Shown: piece after piece, positions 7,500 to 8,960 of the stretch
Numbering within the stretch: the first letter of the stretch is position 1
Layout: every line of letters begins with the position of its first letter
NCBI GenBank assembly: GCA_003154855.1
Contig: PMEV01000254.1
Location: 1-8,960, forward strand
DNA: 8,960 nt
Direction of reading: 5' to 3'
Source: Bryobacterales bacterium
Lineage (GTDB): Bacteria > Acidobacteriota > Terriglobia > Bryobacterales > Bryobacteraceae
Translations under genes and position numbers: made by a program
The notes under the pieces: model-generated
Databases searched by the model: none
What the model saw: only the letters and a program-made list of their open reading frames with translations
Told to the model about the DNA's origin: nothing

Positions 7500-8621
7500 T
7501 CAGCTTTCGAGCGCCGGAGCGGCCACGCGCGAGATGGCGCGCACCAGCTTCCGGTAGGGCACGCGGTCCAGATCGTCGAAGGGGAGCCACTCACCGTCGC
7601 GCCAGCTCGAGTAGTACCAGCGCGCCAGTAGCGCCAGGTGCTCCTGCCGCTCGCGCGCAGGCAGCTTCCGCGGATTCAGGCCCGCCACCACCTCCCGCAG
7701 CCGGTGGTCGAGCGAGACCGCCTTGCCCGCCACCGCCTCGAACCCGAAACGCACCGGCGCTTGCCAACCGCCTCCCAGCACGAACCAGAGTTCCACCGCG
7801 CCCGCCGCCACCGACGCCGTCACCGCCGCCCCGCACAGGCTCCCGGCCTCCCGCACCAGATCGTCGCGCAGGCGCAGCACCTGCTGGATCTTCTCGAGTT
7901 GCTTGTGCTGCCGCGCCGCGGCCTCGAAGTCCAGTTCCTCGCTCAAGCGGTCGCGCGATGCCGCCAGGGGCTCCTCCAGCGAGCGCCCTCCAGTCTCCAG
8001 AAATCGCACCAGCCGCTGGACTTCGCTCGCGTACTCGCCGGCGCCCACCGCTTGCTGGCACGGCCTCAGGCACAGGTTCATCTCCCCGTAGATGCAGCCC
8101 GGATGCCCCGGGCTAGGGTCCAGGTCCTCCTGGCAGCGCCGCACCTGGAACAGGTCCAGCGCCTGGCTCGCGAACTGTTCCGCGGAGGCGCGCGCGCGAA
8201 ACGGGCCGAAGAACGGCGAACGCCCGCCGCCCAGCCGCGCCGTCACCTGGGTGCGCGGGAACGGATTCGACAGGATGACCTTGAAGTAGTGCGGCATGCG
8301 CAGCATCAGCAGCTTCGGATAGGTCTCCGGAAAATGCCGCACCGCCAACTCGTAGAACAGCAGGCTGCTTTCCAGGCGCGAGCCGGTCAGCCAGTATTCC
8401 ACCTGCCGGGCCACCGCGCGCAGGTTCAGAAACCGCGATGGCGCGCTACGCTCTCCCAACAGCCGCTTCAGCCGGCGCCGCAGCACGTTCGTCCGCGCCA
8501 GGTACGGCGCCCCCTCCCGCGGCCACACCAGCAGCACCGCCGGACGCTCCGGAACGCTCTCCAGCGTCTCGTCCAGGTTCGCGGTTGAGATTTCCAGCTT
8601 GGTCGAGTCCCCGGCGATCAT
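7500..8621 (-). CDS. UvrC N-terminal-like protein (degenerate GIY-YIG, Cys4 cluster, UVR motif); Cho-like in outline
   Basis: A 373-residue protein resembling only the N-terminal half of UvrC, the nucleotide-excision-repair incision subunit. Residues 28-54 (AVLLVWPREGAPYLARTNVLRRRLKRLL) align with the GIY-YIG nuclease start, but the GIY tyrosine is lost; Y40, R43 and a possible catalytic E91 remain. Next come the UvrC-typical stretch FFGPFRARASAEQF (137-150) and four cysteines, C163, C176, C184 and C188 (Cx12Cx7Cx3C), like the UvrC iron-sulfur site. The helix SEELDFEAAARQHKQLEKIQ (227-246) is a UVR motif, which in UvrC contacts UvrB. The C-terminal RNase H-like nuclease and helix-hairpin-helix domains are absent; a separate tail ends in LARWYYSSWRDGEWLPFDD. 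I chose the ATG at 8621 because homology begins there and the longer frame to 8780 crosses the divergent promoter and gene. It may be a second, specialised repair factor or a non-catalytic UvrB-binding protein. Confidence 0.8.
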   Translation of the reverse strand: MIAGDSTKLEISTANLDETLESVPERPAVLLVWPREGAPYLARTNVLRRRLKRLLGERSAPSRFLNLRAVARQVEYWLTGSRLESSLLFYELAVRHFPETYPKLLMLRMPHYFKVILSNPFPRTQVTARLGGGRSPFFGPFRARASAEQFASQALDLFQVRRCQEDLDPSPGHPGCIYGEMNLCLRPCQQAVGAGEYASEVQRLVRFLETGGRSLEEPLAASRDRLSEELDFEAAARQHKQLEKIQQVLRLRDDLVREAGSLCGAAVTASVAAGAVELWFVLGGGWQAPVRFGFEAVAGKAVSLDHRLREVVAGLNPRKLPARERQEHLALLARWYYSSWRDGEWLPFDDLDRVPYRKLVRAISRVAAPALES

Positions 8622-8630
8622 CTCTAAAGA

Positions 8631-8636
8631 ATTGTA
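8631..8636 (-). promoter_or_regulatory. Possible -10 element (TACAAT) for the UvrC-like gene
   Basis: On the minus strand TACAAT is followed by 9 bases and the ATG at 8621. This spacing would start transcription at or very near the start codon. No Shine-Dalgarno is present in TCTTTAGAG, and no recognisable -35 lies 15-19 bp upstream. That region is GC-rich and contains the direct repeat. Confidence 0.5.
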
Positions 8637-8640
8637 TCCG

Positions 8641-8682
8641 ATCCCCGTCTCCGGCCCGCCCCATTCCGGTCTCCGGCCCGCC
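8641..8682. repeat. Imperfect direct repeat, 20-base units with 22-bp period, in a divergent promoter region
   Basis: Bases 8641-8660 and 8663-8682 match at 18 of 20 positions. The shared perfect core is GTCTCCGGCCCGCC (8647-8660 and 8669-8682). The units lie between the -10 of the UvrC-like gene and the -35 of the zinc-ribbon gene. They could be paired binding sites for a regulator on one DNA face (two helical turns), or just a local slippage duplication. Confidence 0.7.
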
Positions 8683-8704
8683 TCCGACCCCGCGTTTTGG
8701 GGGC

Positions 8705-8732
8705 TTGACAAGCTCACCGGCTCGAATAAAAT
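8705..8732 (+). promoter_or_regulatory. Sigma-70-type promoter (TTGACA-16-TAAAAT) for the zinc-ribbon gene
   Basis: A perfect -35 TTGACA (8705-8710) and a TAAAAT -10 (8727-8732) are separated by 16 bases. Initiation is expected around 8739, giving a leader of roughly a dozen bases before the ATG at 8752. That leader, ending CCGTCTTT, has no Shine-Dalgarno. This is the best complete promoter in the window, and it shows that the open frame running back to 8599 is not translated as one protein. Confidence 0.75.
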
Positions 8733-8751
8733 GGGGATACCTGCCGTCTTT

Positions 8752-8901
8752 ATGGAACCCTTGTGCCAGCACTCGCGCACCGAGGTTATCGCGCGCCGCG
8801 ACGGCGTCGATTATTTCCGCTGTCTGGATTGCCATCAGATTCTCGAGGAGGAGGATCTCGAACCAGTCCCCGCCCCCGACGACGAGGAACAGGGTTCCTG
8901 A
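8752..8901 (+). CDS. Small zinc-ribbon-like protein, 49 residues
   Basis: A short acidic protein starting MEPLCQHSRTEVIARRDGVD. It has one Cys/His pair near the N-terminus (C5, H7) and a second group, C24-L-D-C27-H28, about 17 residues later. This is a CxH...CxxCH arrangement expected to bind one zinc in a minimal zinc ribbon. Between them lies a beta hairpin of the form E-V-x-A-R-R-D-G-V-x-Y-F-R-C. The tail is strongly acidic (LEEEDLEPV, DDEEQ). I recall similar small proteins of unknown function from Acidobacteriota, but cannot confirm this here. The ATG at 8752 was chosen because it follows a good promoter; an in-frame ATG at 8731 overlaps the -10 element. The gene is divergent from the UvrC-like gene and followed by a GC-rich inverted repeat. 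It could be a metal-binding regulator, an RNA- or protein-binding module, or an adaptor. Confidence 0.75.
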   Translation: MEPLCQHSRTEVIARRDGVDYFRCLDCHQILEEEDLEPVPAPDDEEQGS

Positions 8902-8928
8902 CCCCCGCGCGGGGTCGCGGGGTCCCCC
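8900..8928 (+). terminator. GC-rich inverted repeat after the zinc-ribbon gene, possible terminator
   Basis: GACCCC (8900-8905) pairs perfectly with GGGGTC (8911-8916) across a 5-base loop, starting within the stop codon. A second GGGGTC at 8919-8924 can compete for the same left arm, and GGGG at 8911-8914 can pair with CCCC at 8924-8927. No T-run follows, so this is not a canonical intrinsic terminator. It may end transcription weakly, protect the 3' end, or simply be a GC-rich repeat. Bases 8929-8960 hold nothing I can assign. Confidence 0.35.
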
Positions 8929-8960
8929 TCGCTGTCGTTAACAAGTCAAGTTGTCCGGTT

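Noticed and set aside
8599..8751. N-terminal extension of the zinc-ribbon protein to 8599
   Set aside because: It would run through TTGACA/TAAAAT and overlap the UvrC-like gene. The extension is proline/glycine-rich repeat-derived sequence.
8622..8780. N-terminal extension of the UvrC-like protein to an ATG at 8780
   Set aside because: It would cross the divergent promoter, the direct repeat and the first codons of the zinc-ribbon gene. UvrC-like sequence begins only after the ATG at 8621.
8931..8960. GTTAACAAGTCAAGTTGTCCGG-like sequence at the right edge, considered as an insertion-sequence end
   Set aside because: There is a CAAG direct repeat and a short ACAA/TTGT symmetry, but no transposase, no partner end and too little sequence to judge.

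Overview
This is a GC-rich bacterial chromosomal window, densely packed with genes. The gene content suggests a chemoheterotrophic, Gram-negative-type soil bacterium: exported M16 peptidases, Sec-secreted hypothetical proteins, a histidine ammonia-lyase, a truncated UvrC-like protein and a small Cys/His zinc-ribbon protein. My best guess is Acidobacteriota of the Solibacter/Bryobacter type. This rests on remembered family resemblance (the zinc-ribbon microprotein, the UvrC-like form and the tandem secreted proteins), not on any marker gene, so it is moderate to low confidence. No RNA genes, CRISPR arrays, complete mobile elements or phage genes are visible.

Layout from left to right. (1) The 3' end of a GNAT acetyltransferase (+) enters from the left and converges on hutH (-), with their 3' ends overlapping by 13 bases. 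(2) A 114-bp divergent spacer separates hutH from a rightward three-gene unit at 1837-4773. That unit holds two tandem paralogous secreted proteins of unknown function and an aldo/keto reductase, with gaps of only 1 and 2 bases. (3) The reductase meets a leftward unit tail to tail, with one base between the two stop codons. That unit is, in transcription order, a UvrC-like protein (8621-7500), an M16 peptidase with an intact HFFEH zinc site (7467-6157), and an M16 partner lacking the zinc site (6160-4775). The two M16 genes overlap by ATGA. (4) At 8622-8751 a divergent regulatory region carries a TTGACA/TAAAAT promoter, an opposing TACAAT element and an imperfect 22-bp-period direct repeat. 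It separates the UvrC-like gene from a 49-residue zinc-ribbon protein (+). A GC-rich inverted repeat follows that gene.

How the genes fit together. The two M16 proteins look like a periplasmic two-subunit processing peptidase: one subunit supplies the zinc site and the other the C-terminal Arg/Tyr pair. The tandem secreted paralogs look like an old duplication and share their operon with a cytoplasmic oxidoreductase; the functional link is not evident. Several first-of-unit genes have a -10-like hexamer 6-9 bases before the ATG and no Shine-Dalgarno, which suggests leaderless translation. hutH and the internal M16 gene instead have ordinary ribosome-binding sites. I found no convincing defence system or new mobile element. 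The items most deserving follow-up are the secreted paralog family, the truncated UvrC-like protein with its divergent zinc-ribbon neighbour, and the leaderless-start pattern.
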